64,000 nt of DNA from the NCBI RefSeq assembly GCF_002899945.2, contig NZ_PPEG02000004.1:372001-436000 (forward strand), read 5' to 3'. A program made the position numbers and the translations under genes. The DNA is from Chryseobacterium viscerum. GTDB taxonomy: Bacteria; Bacteroidota; Bacteroidia; Flavobacteriales; Weeksellaceae. Below the pieces are notes generated by a model. It had not been told where the DNA came from. It ran no database searches and saw nothing but the letters and a program-made list of their open reading frames with translations. Below are positions 32,257 through 41,182 of the stretch, one piece after another; the stretch's first letter is position 1; each line of letters starts with the position of its first letter.

Positions 32257-34872
32257 ATGCAGATTTCAGAAAAGTACAACCCACAGGAAACAGAACAGAA
32301 ATGGTACAGCTACTGGCTGGAAAATAAATATTTCCACTCAGAGCCTAATGACAAGCCACCTTATACAGTGGTAATTCCTCCGCCAAACGTTACGGGGATA
32401 TTACACATGGGGCATATGTTGAATAATACCCTTCAAGATGTTCTGGTCCGTCGTGCAAGAATGCGCGGATTTAATGCCTGTTGGATTCCGGGAACAGACC
32501 ACGCTTCAATTGCTACTGAAGCGAAAGTTGTTGCTAAATTGAAGTCTGAAGGAATCAATAAGTCAGATATTACCCGTGAAGAATTTTTAACCCATGCCTG
32601 GGACTGGACCAATAAATATGGAGGAACAATCCTTGAACAGCTGAAAAAGCTGGGATGTTCATGCGATTGGGACAGAACCCGTTTCACTTTGGAAGATAAA
32701 CTTTCGCAGCAGGTTATCAAAAGTTTTGTAGATCTATACAATAAAGGTTTGATCTACAGAGGTTACAGAATGGTAAACTGGGATCCGGAAGCGAAAACTA
32801 ATATCTCGGATGAAGAAGTAATATTTAAAGAACAAAACGGAAAATTATATTTCCTTAAATATAAAATCGAAGGATCTGAAGAATTTCTTTCGGTTGCAAC
32901 GACGCGTCCGGAAACTATTTTTGGAGATACCGCTGTATGTATCAACCCTAATGATGAAAGATATGCTCATTTGAAAGGTAAGAATGTAATCGTACCGATC
33001 GTTGACAGAGTAATCCCGATTATTGAGGATGAATATGTTGATATTGAGTTTGGAACGGGAGCTTTGAAAATTACTCCTGCACACGATATCAATGACTACG
33101 AAATCGGACAGAAACATCAGTTAAAGATGATCGATGCTCTGGACGATGATGGTAATCTTAATGAGCATGGTTTACATTATGCGGGGAAAAACAGATTTGA
33201 TGTAAGAAAACAAATCGCTAAAGAATTAGAAGAAAAAGATCTTTTGCTTAAAGCTGAAGATTATGTAAATAAAGTAGGAACTTCTGAAAGAACAGGTGCT
33301 GTTATTGAACCTAAAGTTTCAGTACAGTGGTTCCTTAAAATGTCTGAAATTGCTAAGCCGGCTTTGGATGTAGTAATGGATGATGAGGTGAAATTTTATC
33401 CTGAAAAGTTTAAAAATACCTATAAGCACTGGATGGAAAACATCCGCGACTGGAATATTTCCCGTCAGCTTTGGTGGGGACAGCAAATTCCTGCGTATTA
33501 CTATGGAGAAGGAGACGAAGATTTTGTAGTAGCTGAAACTAAGCAAGAAGCTTTAGAATTAGCGAAACAGAAAACAGGAAATGCTGATCTTACGGTAGAA
33601 AATCTTAGACAGGATGATGATGCATTGGATACATGGTTTTCATCATGGTTATGGCCAATGTCTGTATTTGATGGATTGCTTGATCCTGAAAATAAAGACA
33701 TCAACTATTATTATCCGACTTCTGACCTTGTTACTGGTCCGGATATTATTTTCTTCTGGGTAGCCAGAATGATCATGGCCGGATTGGAGTACAGAAAAGA
33801 AGTTCCGTTCAAGAATGTTTACTTTACAGGAATTGTAAGAGATAAGCAGAGAAGAAAGATGTCAAAATCTTTAGGAAACTCTCCTGACCCGATTGAACTA
33901 ATGGATAAGTATGGAGCAGATGGAGTGCGTGTAGGAATTCTATTGAGTTCTGCAGCAGGAAATGACCTTCTTTTTGATGAAGATTTGATGCTTCAGGGAA
34001 GAAACTTCATGACAAAGATCTGGAATGCATTCCGTTTGATCAACATGTGGAACCATGAAGATAAACCAGCAATAGCTACAGATCAGCAGGCTATTGAATG
34101 GTTTGAAAACAAGCTTAATAAAACAATTGCTGAAATTAATGATCAGTTTGAGAAATTCAGAATTTCTGATGCCCTTCATTTGATCTATAAATTAATTTGG
34201 GATGATTTTTGCGGATGGTATCTTGAAGCGATTAAGCCAAACTACGGAGAAGGAATTTCTAAAGAAGTGTATCATAAAACAATATATTTCTTTGAAGAAT
34301 TGATGAAGCTGCTTCATCCTTTCATGCCTTTCTTAACGGAAGAACTATGGCAGACTATTTCTGAAAGAAGTATGGAGCAAGCTTTAGTTGTTGCTCAGCA
34401 GAAAGAAGCAGGTGCATTTGATGAGGCAATTATTAAAAACTTTGAAACCGCAGCAGAATTGATTTCTGGAGTTAGAAATTACCGTCAGACAAAAGGAATT
34501 TCACCAAGAGAAGCTGCTGAAGTATATACCAATGCTTCTGAATTTGCCAATGAAGCAGTAATAAGAAAGCTGGCTAATGTTTCTGAAATCCATTTTGGGC
34601 AGAAAACAGATAAACCAAGTTTTACCTTCCTGGTTGGAGCAACTGAAATTTCTATTCCTTTAAGTGAAAACTTAGACTTGGAAGAAGAAAAGGCGAAAAC
34701 TGAAGAAGAAGTGAAATATTTAAAAGGATTCTTAATTTCGGTGGATAAAAAGCTTTCCAATGAAAAGTTTGTTGCCAATGCGAAGCCGGAAATTGTAGAA
34801 ATTGAGCGTCAAAAACAAAAAGATGCTCAGGATAAGATTGCGATCCTTGAAGAGAAACTGAAAAGTTTGTAA
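32257..34872 (+). CDS. valS: Valine--tRNA ligase
   Basis: 871 residues, normal for ValRS. The class I signature HIGH appears as HMGH in PPPNVTGILHMGHMLNNTLQ, and KMSKS in the DKQRRKMSKSLGNSPDPIEL stretch. The large editing (CP1) domain lies between, with the tRNA anticodon-binding helical bundle next and a C-terminal coiled coil (from SENLDLEEEKAKTEEEVKYL, to ILEEKLKSL at the end), typical of ValRS. It charges tRNA-Val and hydrolyses Thr-tRNA-Val. The last eight codons (ILEEKLKSL and stop) are repeated almost perfectly 680 bases downstream. Confidence 0.97.
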   Translation: MQISEKYNPQETEQKWYSYWLENKYFHSEPNDKPPYTVVIPPPNVTGILHMGHMLNNTLQDVLVRRARMRGFNACWIPGTDHASIATEAKVVAKLKSEGINKSDITREEFLTHAWDWTNKYGGTILEQLKKLGCSCDWDRTRFTLEDKLSQQVIKSFVDLYNKGLIYRGYRMVNWDPEAKTNISDEEVIFKEQNGKLYFLKYKIEGSEEFLSVATTRPETIFGDTAVCINPNDERYAHLKGKNVIVPIVDRVIPIIEDEYVDIEFGTGALKITPAHDINDYEIGQKHQLKMIDALDDDGNLNEHGLHYAGKNRFDVRKQIAKELEEKDLLLKAEDYVNKVGTSERTGAVIEPKVSVQWFLKMSEIAKPALDVVMDDEVKFYPEKFKNTYKHWMENIRDWNISRQLWWGQQIPAYYYGEGDEDFVVAETKQEALELAKQKTGNADLTVENLRQDDDALDTWFSSWLWPMSVFDGLLDPENKDINYYYPTSDLVTGPDIIFFWVARMIMAGLEYRKEVPFKNVYFTGIVRDKQRRKMSKSLGNSPDPIELMDKYGADGVRVGILLSSAAGNDLLFDEDLMLQGRNFMTKIWNAFRLINMWNHEDKPAIATDQQAIEWFENKLNKTIAEINDQFEKFRISDALHLIYKLIWDDFCGWYLEAIKPNYGEGISKEVYHKTIYFFEELMKLLHPFMPFLTEELWQTISERSMEQALVVAQQKEAGAFDEAIIKNFETAAELISGVRNYRQTKGISPREAAEVYTNASEFANEAVIRKLANVSEIHFGQKTDKPSFTFLVGATEISIPLSENLDLEEEKAKTEEEVKYLKGFLISVDKKLSNEKFVANAKPEIVEIERQKQKDAQDKIAILEEKLKSL
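34843..34868 (+). repeat. Direct repeat in the valS 3' end, copy 1
   Basis: The 26 bases coding ILEEKLKS of valS are identical to 35523-35548; with one change the match continues through the stop codon (to TAAAA). The copies bracket the membrane-protein gene at 34895-35506. Confidence 0.9.
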
Positions 34873-34894
34873 AATATTTAATAATCCTTAAGAT

Positions 34895-35506
34895 ATGGAA
34901 GACGATAGGGATATTTTAACATTAGATAGAAGAACGGTTGCTTCAAACCCTGGAAGAGTTAGAGTAATGCCATTTGTATTGATAAAATACATCTATAAAC
35001 CTATTTATTTGTTAATTGCTTTATTGTTTTCATTAGCTTTTGCATGGGATGTTTCATGGCTATGGGGAGGATTTGCTTTTATTATTCTTTTACTGGTAAA
35101 CATTTTTTACTGGAGAAGACAAAAAGAACATTTTAAATATGGAGATTCTAACGGAGCAATAGTGATTTCTGAAAAACCTAAGATGATTGCTGTCACTACC
35201 AATTTATCCAAAGGTTTTGGAGGTGAGTTTCCTGTCATAAAGGTTTTGTCTTATAAAGGAAAAGGTAAACTCAATGATAGGATAGGAACAGTTGCTCTTT
35301 ATGAAAATTCTGAAGAAAACCCCCATTGGAATGACTTTTTTCCAGTTCCTGTAGACTATGTTAATAATAATAAAGAGGAATTGAATGCTGTTTTGGAATC
35401 ATATTCAGAAGAAAGCTGGGAAGTTTTGGAAAGCAGAATAAAGCAGCTAAAACAACCATATAGAGAAGGATTATTTAAAATATTTGATGAAACAAGCAGT
35501 TGGTAA
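34895..35506 (+). CDS. Hypothetical membrane protein (DUF3239-like)
   Basis: 203 residues. The N-terminal part has two membrane helices (YIYKPIYLLIALLFSLAFAW and VSWLWGGFAFIILLLVNIFYW) followed by a soluble alpha/beta domain of ~125 residues, VISEKPKMIAVTTNLSKGFG and a helical end rich in Glu. The length and layout resemble DUF3239-like proteins of Bacteroidota; no biochemical role is known. It starts 22 bases after valS and is bracketed by a duplication of the valS 3' end, so it may have been inserted there. Codon use is not obviously different from its neighbours. Confidence 0.55.
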   Translation: MEDDRDILTLDRRTVASNPGRVRVMPFVLIKYIYKPIYLLIALLFSLAFAWDVSWLWGGFAFIILLLVNIFYWRRQKEHFKYGDSNGAIVISEKPKMIAVTTNLSKGFGGEFPVIKVLSYKGKGKLNDRIGTVALYENSEENPHWNDFFPVPVDYVNNNKEELNAVLESYSEESWEVLESRIKQLKQPYREGLFKIFDETSSW

Positions 35507-35522
35507 AAAAATAGATATTTTT

Positions 35523-35548
35523 ATCCTTGAAGAGAAACTGAAAAGTTT
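35523..35548 (+). repeat. Direct repeat of the valS 3' end, copy 2
   Basis: Identical to 34843-34868 and in frame for the same residues (ILEEKLKS, then TTA and TAA), but without a start codon. This is a stub of the valS C-terminus left beyond the membrane-protein gene. Confidence 0.9.
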
Positions 35549-35589
35549 ATAAAAAATTACCTAATAAAATAGGTTAATATGTCAAAACC

Positions 35590-35627
35590 TCAGGCTGGAT
35601 ACACGAATACAATTGTATCCAGCCTGA
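35590..35627. repeat. 13-bp perfect hairpin before the DUF4241 gene
   Basis: TCAGGCTGGATAC (35590-35602) pairs perfectly with GTATCCAGCCTGA (35615-35627), loop ACGAATACAATT. No T run follows on the plus strand, so it is not a standard terminator. It ends 21 bases before the next ATG and could affect that gene's transcription or translation, or protect the upstream mRNA end. Confidence 0.6.
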
Positions 35628-35648
35628 TGGTTTAAAAGAATAAATACA

Positions 35649-36284
35649 ATGACACATATAGAAAACATAAAAAAACTATTCTCGAAAGATTTTGTAGAAA
35701 GTCCGCTATTAGAAAGTTTTGCAGTAGGAAAGATCTATCTTTCCAGTGGAAAGCTGGTTACCTGTGATCCATTAATCACCAATGATATGCTTGCTTTCAC
35801 TACAGAATTTCCTAAAGGAGATTTTTCTGTCATATTACATAAAGAAAGAGAAAGTAATTGTGTGGCCTATGCCGAAATTATATTCAATAATTCTGAAATT
35901 AAAGAATGGAAACTGGCAACCACAGCAGGACAGAATATAAAAGACCTGGCGAAAGAAGAAGTTTTTGGATATCCTGTAGAAAGTGGAATGGGATGCTTCA
36001 TGGATGTTGATACTCAAAACAGTCTCAATGAATTGGAACAAAAGTTATACAACAATAAAGGGGGAGATTTCATGGGAATCTATGAAGAATTCTTTCATGA
36101 TTATTTCTTTGATGAAAAAGGAGCTATTGACCAGTATGCTTTTCTAAAACCTGCAAAAGAACATCCGGGAACTATATTTGCTTTTGAGACCGGATATGGA
36201 GAAGGTTTTTACGCCAGTTATATCGCATATGATAAAGATCAATCACCGGTAAAGATAATTACAGAATTTATTGAAATAAGTTAA
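35649..36284 (+). CDS. DUF4241 domain protein
   Basis: 211 residues, soluble, matching DUF4241: it opens with a helix, then LSSGKLVTCDPLITND, SVILHKERESNCVAYAEIIF, and the conserved VESGMGCFMDVDTQNSLNE. The C-terminal half contains AFETGYGEGFYASYIAYDKD. The function is unproven; DUF4241 proteins often occur near polymorphic toxins and are sometimes suspected to be immunity proteins, but no toxin gene is found here. A 13-bp hairpin lies just upstream. Confidence 0.8.
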   Translation: MTHIENIKKLFSKDFVESPLLESFAVGKIYLSSGKLVTCDPLITNDMLAFTTEFPKGDFSVILHKERESNCVAYAEIIFNNSEIKEWKLATTAGQNIKDLAKEEVFGYPVESGMGCFMDVDTQNSLNELEQKLYNNKGGDFMGIYEEFFHDYFFDEKGAIDQYAFLKPAKEHPGTIFAFETGYGEGFYASYIAYDKDQSPVKIITEFIEIS

Positions 36285-36353
36285 TTAAATTTAATTATTT
36301 TTGAGGTACCATTTTTGCAAAATATTAAACTTAAAAGAACAATATAAAACACA

Positions 36354-37244
36354 ATGAACTTCTTATCAGAACAGCCCCGAATTATCGTTGTAGGCAGCTC
36401 ATCTATTGACCTTGTCCTTGAAACCGAAAAACTTCCTTTACCAAATGAAACAGTTTTGGCTGTTAATTCATATAGCTACTTCGGAGGAAAAGGAGCCAAT
36501 CAGGCAGTGGGTACAGCAAGATTGGGAGCAAGTGTGTACTTTATAGGATGTGTGGGAATGGATCCCCTTGGACAACAGATTATGAGAAATCTGGTGAGTG
36601 AAAATGTAAATGTAGGTTTTGTTCATGAAACAGATAAAGAATCTACAGGTACAGCTTATGTGACGACCTCCAATGGACATGCAGCTATTGTTGTAGTACC
36701 GGCTGCGAATAAACATCTTAGTAAAGCCCATATAGATGAAGCGGAAAAATATTTTCATACCACAGACCTTGTGCTTGTACAGCTTGAGGTTTCTATGGAA
36801 GTTGTAGAACATACTGTGAAAAAAGCCAAGCAATATGGTAAGAAGATAGGATTATATGCTTCTCCTGCAATGAGAGTCAGCGAAGAGATCTTAGATAAAG
36901 TAGATTTTATTATTGCCAAAAGCAATGAATTATATGTTATTTTCGGAGAAGAAAAGAGAGAAGAAGTCCTTAAGAAATATTTCAATAAAGTTTTTGTAAG
37001 AGATGATACCAATTCAACCATTTATTTTGATGGTACAGAGATGAAGTATTACAGAAATGATAAAGATGAAACCGTTTATAAAATGGGAATGGGAGATGCA
37101 TTTACTTCAGGATTTGCCATAGCCCTCTGCCATGGGAATTCTATTGAAGAATGTGTGAAATTCGGAAATGAAGTTTCATCAAGAGTTTCAGGAGGCAAAG
37201 GATCTCAGACAGGGCTGCCAAGAATCTCAGATTTCTTTTCTTAA
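36354..37244 (+). CDS. PfkB family carbohydrate kinase (ribokinase-like)
   Basis: 296 residues, normal for ribokinase. The PfkB signature 1, GGKGANQAVGTARLG, is near residue 42; signature 2 appears as MGMGDAFTSGFAIAL with the catalytic Asp in GMGDAF. The first G of the usual GAGD is followed by M rather than A, a small deviation. These kinases phosphorylate ribose, adenosine or similar sugars; the substrate is not determined. The gene has a weak box CATTTTTG at 36310 and no neighbours that reveal a pathway. Confidence 0.85.
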   Translation: MNFLSEQPRIIVVGSSSIDLVLETEKLPLPNETVLAVNSYSYFGGKGANQAVGTARLGASVYFIGCVGMDPLGQQIMRNLVSENVNVGFVHETDKESTGTAYVTTSNGHAAIVVVPAANKHLSKAHIDEAEKYFHTTDLVLVQLEVSMEVVEHTVKKAKQYGKKIGLYASPAMRVSEEILDKVDFIIAKSNELYVIFGEEKREEVLKKYFNKVFVRDDTNSTIYFDGTEMKYYRNDKDETVYKMGMGDAFTSGFAIALCHGNSIEECVKFGNEVSSRVSGGKGSQTGLPRISDFFS

Positions 37245-37334
37245 AGCTATTTACGACATATCAAAAGATTGAAACTTAACATAAAAATATAAGTAAAATG
37301 TCCACTTTTATAGTGGATTTTTTCTTTTTATACT

Positions 37335-38180
37335 ATGGAAAAACTAATATTGACCACAGAAGACCATGCTTCCCTGGCTGTTCATCTCTTTATACCGGAA
37401 AAAAGTAATGGGAAACTATTGCTGATCAATTCGGCAACAGGAGTGAAACAACAGGTCTATTTTTCCTTTGCGAGCTATTTTTCTGAACAGGGATTTACAG
37501 TAATTACCTATGATTATCGGGGGATAGGACTTTCCAAACCAGAAAATATGAAAGGGTTTTATGGTTCTATGAGGCTTTGGGGTTCACAAGATTACAAAGC
37601 TTTAACTCAATATATCAAGGCGAATTTTAAAGACTACAGAAAATATTGCCTGGGGCATTCCGTGGGAGCATTAATTCTGGGAATGAATCAGGATTCTGAA
37701 ATGTTTGAAGAATTTGTTTTTGTAGGAACACAAAATGCTTTTGTAGGAAACCTTAAAGGAATGACCAAAATTGAAGCTTTTCTTGGCTTTGGAATTGCTC
37801 AGCCGGTAACCACTTCATTATTAGGATATTTTCCGGCACATTGGTTTGGGCTTGGAGAAAGTCTTCCAAAAAATTGCGCATATGACTGGAGAACCTTAAT
37901 TTTAAACAAGAAATCAACCAACAGACTGTTGGAGAAAATTGATGACTACTCTAAAAATTTGACGCAGAAAGTATTTGTGATTCGGGCAGAAGATGATATC
38001 TGGCTCACAGAAAAAGGAGTGTTGAGCTTGCTGAATGATACCTATACTAATCTAAGACCCACCTACAGACTGGTAGCCGTTTCAGAATCTGATAAAAAAG
38101 AAATCGGGCATATCAATTTTTTTAGAAGTTACAACAACAAACTCTGGGATATTATTTTAAATGAATTGATAGATACATGA
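37335..38180 (+). CDS. Alpha/beta hydrolase
   Basis: 281 residues with the fold's nucleophile elbow GHSVGA (Ser in CLGHSVGALILG, about residue 112), an early strand-turn LLINSATGVKQQVYFSFASY, and GIGLSKPENM of the oxyanion/cap side. The C-terminus has VFVIRAEDDIWL (acid) and EIGHINFFRSY (probable catalytic His). The substrate is unknown; there is no signal peptide. The next gene starts four bases before its stop, so the two are coupled. Confidence 0.85.
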   Translation: MEKLILTTEDHASLAVHLFIPEKSNGKLLLINSATGVKQQVYFSFASYFSEQGFTVITYDYRGIGLSKPENMKGFYGSMRLWGSQDYKALTQYIKANFKDYRKYCLGHSVGALILGMNQDSEMFEEFVFVGTQNAFVGNLKGMTKIEAFLGFGIAQPVTTSLLGYFPAHWFGLGESLPKNCAYDWRTLILNKKSTNRLLEKIDDYSKNLTQKVFVIRAEDDIWLTEKGVLSLLNDTYTNLRPTYRLVAVSESDKKEIGHINFFRSYNNKLWDIILNELIDT

Positions 38181-38821
38181 AAAGTACAATTGAGAACACA
38201 ATAGCATTTGTAAAAGAAAAATTAGAAGGAGCAGAAGCAGGACATGACTGGTTCCATATTGAAAGAGTCTGGAAACTGTCTGCCCAAATAGCAGAAACAG
38301 AGGTTTGTGATACAGAAGTAGTAGAATTGTCTGCTCTTCTTCACGATATTGCCGATCCTAAATTTCATAATGGTGACGAAACCATTGCTCCCAAAATATC
38401 CAGAGAATTTCTTGAACAGCAGAATGTTTCTGAAGAAACCATCCAGAAGGTTTTATTTGTTATTGAGAATATTTCCTTTAAAAACAGAGATCAGGCACCT
38501 GTAGATCCCCCAATCGAGCTTAAAATTGTACAGGATGCAGACCGCATTGATGCAATTGGTGCCATAGGAATTGCCAGAACATTCAACTTTGGAGGTTTTA
38601 AGAATAACCTGATGTACCATCCGGATATGAACCCCAAATTGGGAATGTCGAAAGAAGAATATAAAAAATCTAACGGAACCACCATTAATCATTTCTATGA
38701 AAAACTACTCCTTTTGAAAGATATGATGAATACCGAAAAAGGCAAAAAAATGGCCGAAGAAAGACACCATTACATGTTGAATTTCCTCGACCAGTTTTAT
38801 AAAGAATGGAATGTAGACTAG
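38177..38821 (+). CDS. HD domain phosphohydrolase
   Basis: 214 residues of the HD superfamily of metal-dependent phosphohydrolases (YfbR/YedJ-like). The ligands are visible: H in GHDWFHIERVW, HD in LLHDIADPKFH and D in VQDADRIDAIG. The protein would hydrolyse a nucleotide or other phosphoester; the substrate is unknown. The gene overlaps the alpha/beta hydrolase stop by four bases. It ends in a CTAG shared with the stop of the convergent outer-membrane gene. Confidence 0.9.
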   Translation: MKSTIENTIAFVKEKLEGAEAGHDWFHIERVWKLSAQIAETEVCDTEVVELSALLHDIADPKFHNGDETIAPKISREFLEQQNVSEETIQKVLFVIENISFKNRDQAPVDPPIELKIVQDADRIDAIGAIGIARTFNFGGFKNNLMYHPDMNPKLGMSKEEYKKSNGTTINHFYEKLLLLKDMMNTEKGKKMAEERHHYMLNFLDQFYKEWNVD

Positions 38822-40062
38822 AAAATATTATATCCTAGAATTAAGGAAACATATTTAAGATCTCCAGTAGCAGCATTTCTTTTTTCATCCAGTAGATTAG
38901 TACTTGTATTGTATCTTGCTTCGATACTGTATTTATTCTTATAGTTGAAGCCTACGCCAAATACGGCACTTTTAAAGCTTTGGGACGGGGATAATTGTAA
39001 TTTGTCAAAAACCGTCCCATCATAATCTAAATCAATAGTTTCAGATGAGCTGGTTTTAATCGAAAGGACATTAATACCAGCATTGATAAAGATTTTTGAG
39101 TCATCATTGATAAACATATAATGTCTTAAGCTTAACGGAAGACTGAAGAATGAATAATTCTCCATATGCATATTATATAAATTATCATTCGTTTTAATGG
39201 TTACCTTATTGTTGTAAAGAGAGAAGGTAGGTTCCAGAACTACTGACCATTTGTTTTTGTTGAATGGTAATACGATTTCTGCTTCTACACCTATTCTTAC
39301 ACCAGTTTTAGAAGGGAAACCTTCATTACCATAGGTTTGTGCAATTTTCAATGGAGAATAGAAATTAGCTCCCGGTCTTATGCTTAAATTGAATTTTGCT
39401 TTCTTTTTGGTTTCAGAAAAAGACTGTTCCTTAGAAGAAGTTGCTCCTGAAAATTTACTGTTATATAGGCTGAATACTTTTTTTAGATCGCTTGTGGTAT
39501 ATTTTGTCTTTGCTGCTAAAGCTTTTGCATTGCTGTCATTAGAAAAAATTGTTTGCAGTTGATTGATATAATCATCATTGGTCGCAACTTGAGAACTGCT
39601 GCCGTTGAAATAATATTTTTTGTAGATCAATGGCTGAATAGAAGAATCGGAATCGGAATAAAAATATCTTCCAAAATTTTGTTTCTGATAGAAATAAAGA
39701 CTTTTATTACCCTTCACAACTTCTTTTAAAAAGACTAAGCCTTTTTTTAGTTCCGGAGCTTTACTGTTAGAAAGATCATCAAGATTATCTGATGAATAAT
39801 CAATATCACCGTTGTAACTGATGTATTTAATTTCATTATAGATACCAAATTCTTTAATAGTGTTTGGAGTACCAGTGTTTTCGGCTGAGTTTTCATCTGT
39901 TTTATAAACGAAATTGTCAGGAGTACTTACCCATCCCTGGTTTTTGATGAGTACTTCTTTTTTGACGTCATTACTGTTGATAATGTAGCCTTTTTCGAAT
40001 TTTACCTGAGCGAAGATGAGCGCGATACAAAAAGAAAGTAGTACCGATAGCGTTTTTTTCAT
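38818..40062 (-). CDS. Outer-membrane beta-barrel protein
   Basis: 414 residues with a signal peptide (1-18). Residues ~20-200 are a Ser/Asn-rich beta region; the last ~200 residues form an outer-membrane barrel (PorT/OMP_b-brl-like): KFNLSIRPGANFYSPL, GVRIGVEAEIVLPFNKNKW, SFFSLPLSLRHYMFI and the terminal strand YVSLILGYNIF, ending in an aromatic residue. Function unknown. It is convergent with the HD gene, with overlapping stop codons in CTAG. Confidence 0.75.
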   Translation of the reverse strand: MKKTLSVLLSFCIALIFAQVKFEKGYIINSNDVKKEVLIKNQGWVSTPDNFVYKTDENSAENTGTPNTIKEFGIYNEIKYISYNGDIDYSSDNLDDLSNSKAPELKKGLVFLKEVVKGNKSLYFYQKQNFGRYFYSDSDSSIQPLIYKKYYFNGSSSQVATNDDYINQLQTIFSNDSNAKALAAKTKYTTSDLKKVFSLYNSKFSGATSSKEQSFSETKKKAKFNLSIRPGANFYSPLKIAQTYGNEGFPSKTGVRIGVEAEIVLPFNKNKWSVVLEPTFSLYNNKVTIKTNDNLYNMHMENYSFFSLPLSLRHYMFINDDSKIFINAGINVLSIKTSSSETIDLDYDGTVFDKLQLSPSQSFKSAVFGVGFNYKNKYSIEARYNTSTNLLDEKRNAATGDLKYVSLILGYNIF

Positions 40063-40117
40063 GGTTAGTTAAGATTAAAAATTTGAGGCCAAATATAGAT
40101 AAAATAGAGATAAGAAG

Positions 40118-40125
40118 TATCTTTG
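40118..40125 (+). promoter_or_regulatory. -7 box of the 40132 gene
   Basis: TATCTTTG matches TAnnTTTG. Its last G lies seven bases before the ATG at 40132, which predicts a leaderless mRNA. Confidence 0.55.
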
Positions 40126-40131
40126 TAAAAT

Positions 40132-40725
40132 ATGACACTCATTATTTTTATAATATTTCTGGCATCAGTGCTTTCTTTGATCTTATTTAAGATAAAATCA
40201 GGGAGTATGGCGAAGTGGGCGAAGCTGTTTCGTATTGTAACAGTTGTTTTTTCAATCTCAGTTTTTACGTACTGGTTTATTAAGAAAAGTGCTGTGGCAT
40301 TCGTGGACAATTCTGTAGGACTGCAGGTAGTGAATAAACTTCTGCAGGCATTGGATTTTTACCTGATCAACGTAAATAAATCTGATAAAAATACAACCCT
40401 TGAACCCAAACATATTGGGAAAATACGTCCGGAATATTACAGAGTAGAATACCTGAAAATGGATAAATCCGATGAATACTGGATTGTAGGGTATCTCGGA
40501 AAGAAAAATCTTGTATATTTTTCCCAACATTCTGTACCCAATAAAAATATTGATCAGATTGTGGAAGTACAGAACTACATCAACCAAAGTATGAAGCTTT
40601 CTGATGCTGCAAAAAAACAAGTGGATGCTTACAATTATGAGAATACAAAACTGGGGATCTGGATTGCACTGGATTTCCTTCTTCTGTTTCTCAATCTGGT
40701 ACTGCTTCTGAGAAAAAATAAATAA
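40132..40725 (+). CDS. Hypothetical membrane protein
   Basis: 197 residues. Two N-terminal helices (IIFIIFLASVLSLILF and IVTVVFSISVFTYWFI), a soluble middle of ~110 residues with KNTTLEPKHIGKIRPEYYRV and VGYLGKKNLVYFSQ, then a C-terminal helix (LGIWIALDFLLLFLNLVLLL). It is not recognised as a named family. It has its own TATCTTTG promoter, a shared terminator and no operon partners. Confidence 0.55.
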   Translation: MTLIIFIIFLASVLSLILFKIKSGSMAKWAKLFRIVTVVFSISVFTYWFIKKSAVAFVDNSVGLQVVNKLLQALDFYLINVNKSDKNTTLEPKHIGKIRPEYYRVEYLKMDKSDEYWIVGYLGKKNLVYFSQHSVPNKNIDQIVEVQNYINQSMKLSDAAKKQVDAYNYENTKLGIWIALDFLLLFLNLVLLLRKNK

Positions 40726-40727
40726 TA

Positions 40728-40760
40728 AACGGTAATGAGGTTTTGATACTCATTACCGTT
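40728..40760. terminator. Bidirectional terminator
   Basis: AACGGTAATGAG (40728-40739) pairs perfectly with CTCATTACCGTT (40749-40760), loop of nine bases, with T runs on the plus side. It separates two convergent genes (40132 and 40775). Confidence 0.8.
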
Positions 40761-40774
40761 TTTGTTTTGTTTCT

Positions 40775-41005
40775 TTAGGGATAATCCAGAATTTGCATAA
40801 CCTGCTCCTTAAATTCTTCAGGACAGGATCTAATAATTTTGTCCTTATTCTGTTTACTAATCTCTTTCGGGGTGACCCATTCGATTTTATTAGAATTTAG
40901 ACTGTGATGATCATATATCCTTTTTATAGTGTGATTTTCATAAAAAATATATTCATCACTAAGCCAGTTACTGGCAATACTGATTGTACAAATTTCCTTT
41001 TCCAT
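40775..41005 (-). CDS. Small hypothetical protein
   Basis: 76 residues, soluble and charged, with no signal or membrane helix; contains VTPKEISKQNKDKIIRSCPE. It is not recognised. It follows no clear family but has good codon composition, its own ATG and a terminator shared with the convergent membrane-protein gene. The 180 bases between it and the DUF72 stop hold no gene. Confidence 0.45.
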   Translation of the reverse strand: MEKEICTISIASNWLSDEYIFYENHTIKRIYDHHSLNSNKIEWVTPKEISKQNKDKIIRSCPEEFKEQVMQILDYP

Positions 41006-41182
41006 GATTTATGTTTTAAAGCATAATGTTTAGTGAAATACATTATACTCTAATATACGAAATTTTTCTTTATGAAAAGGAGATGTCTGCTATTTAGAAA
41101 AAAAATAAAATAGGGTCTGTTTAATTTTTTATACTGAAATAAATTCTGTTTTTTTGAATAATTGATGTAAACTTTATATCCT

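Noticed and set aside
34895..35506. The gene bracketed by the valS duplication as a transposon
   Set aside because: The protein is a membrane protein without transposase motifs and the repeats are coding duplicates, not terminal inverted repeats.
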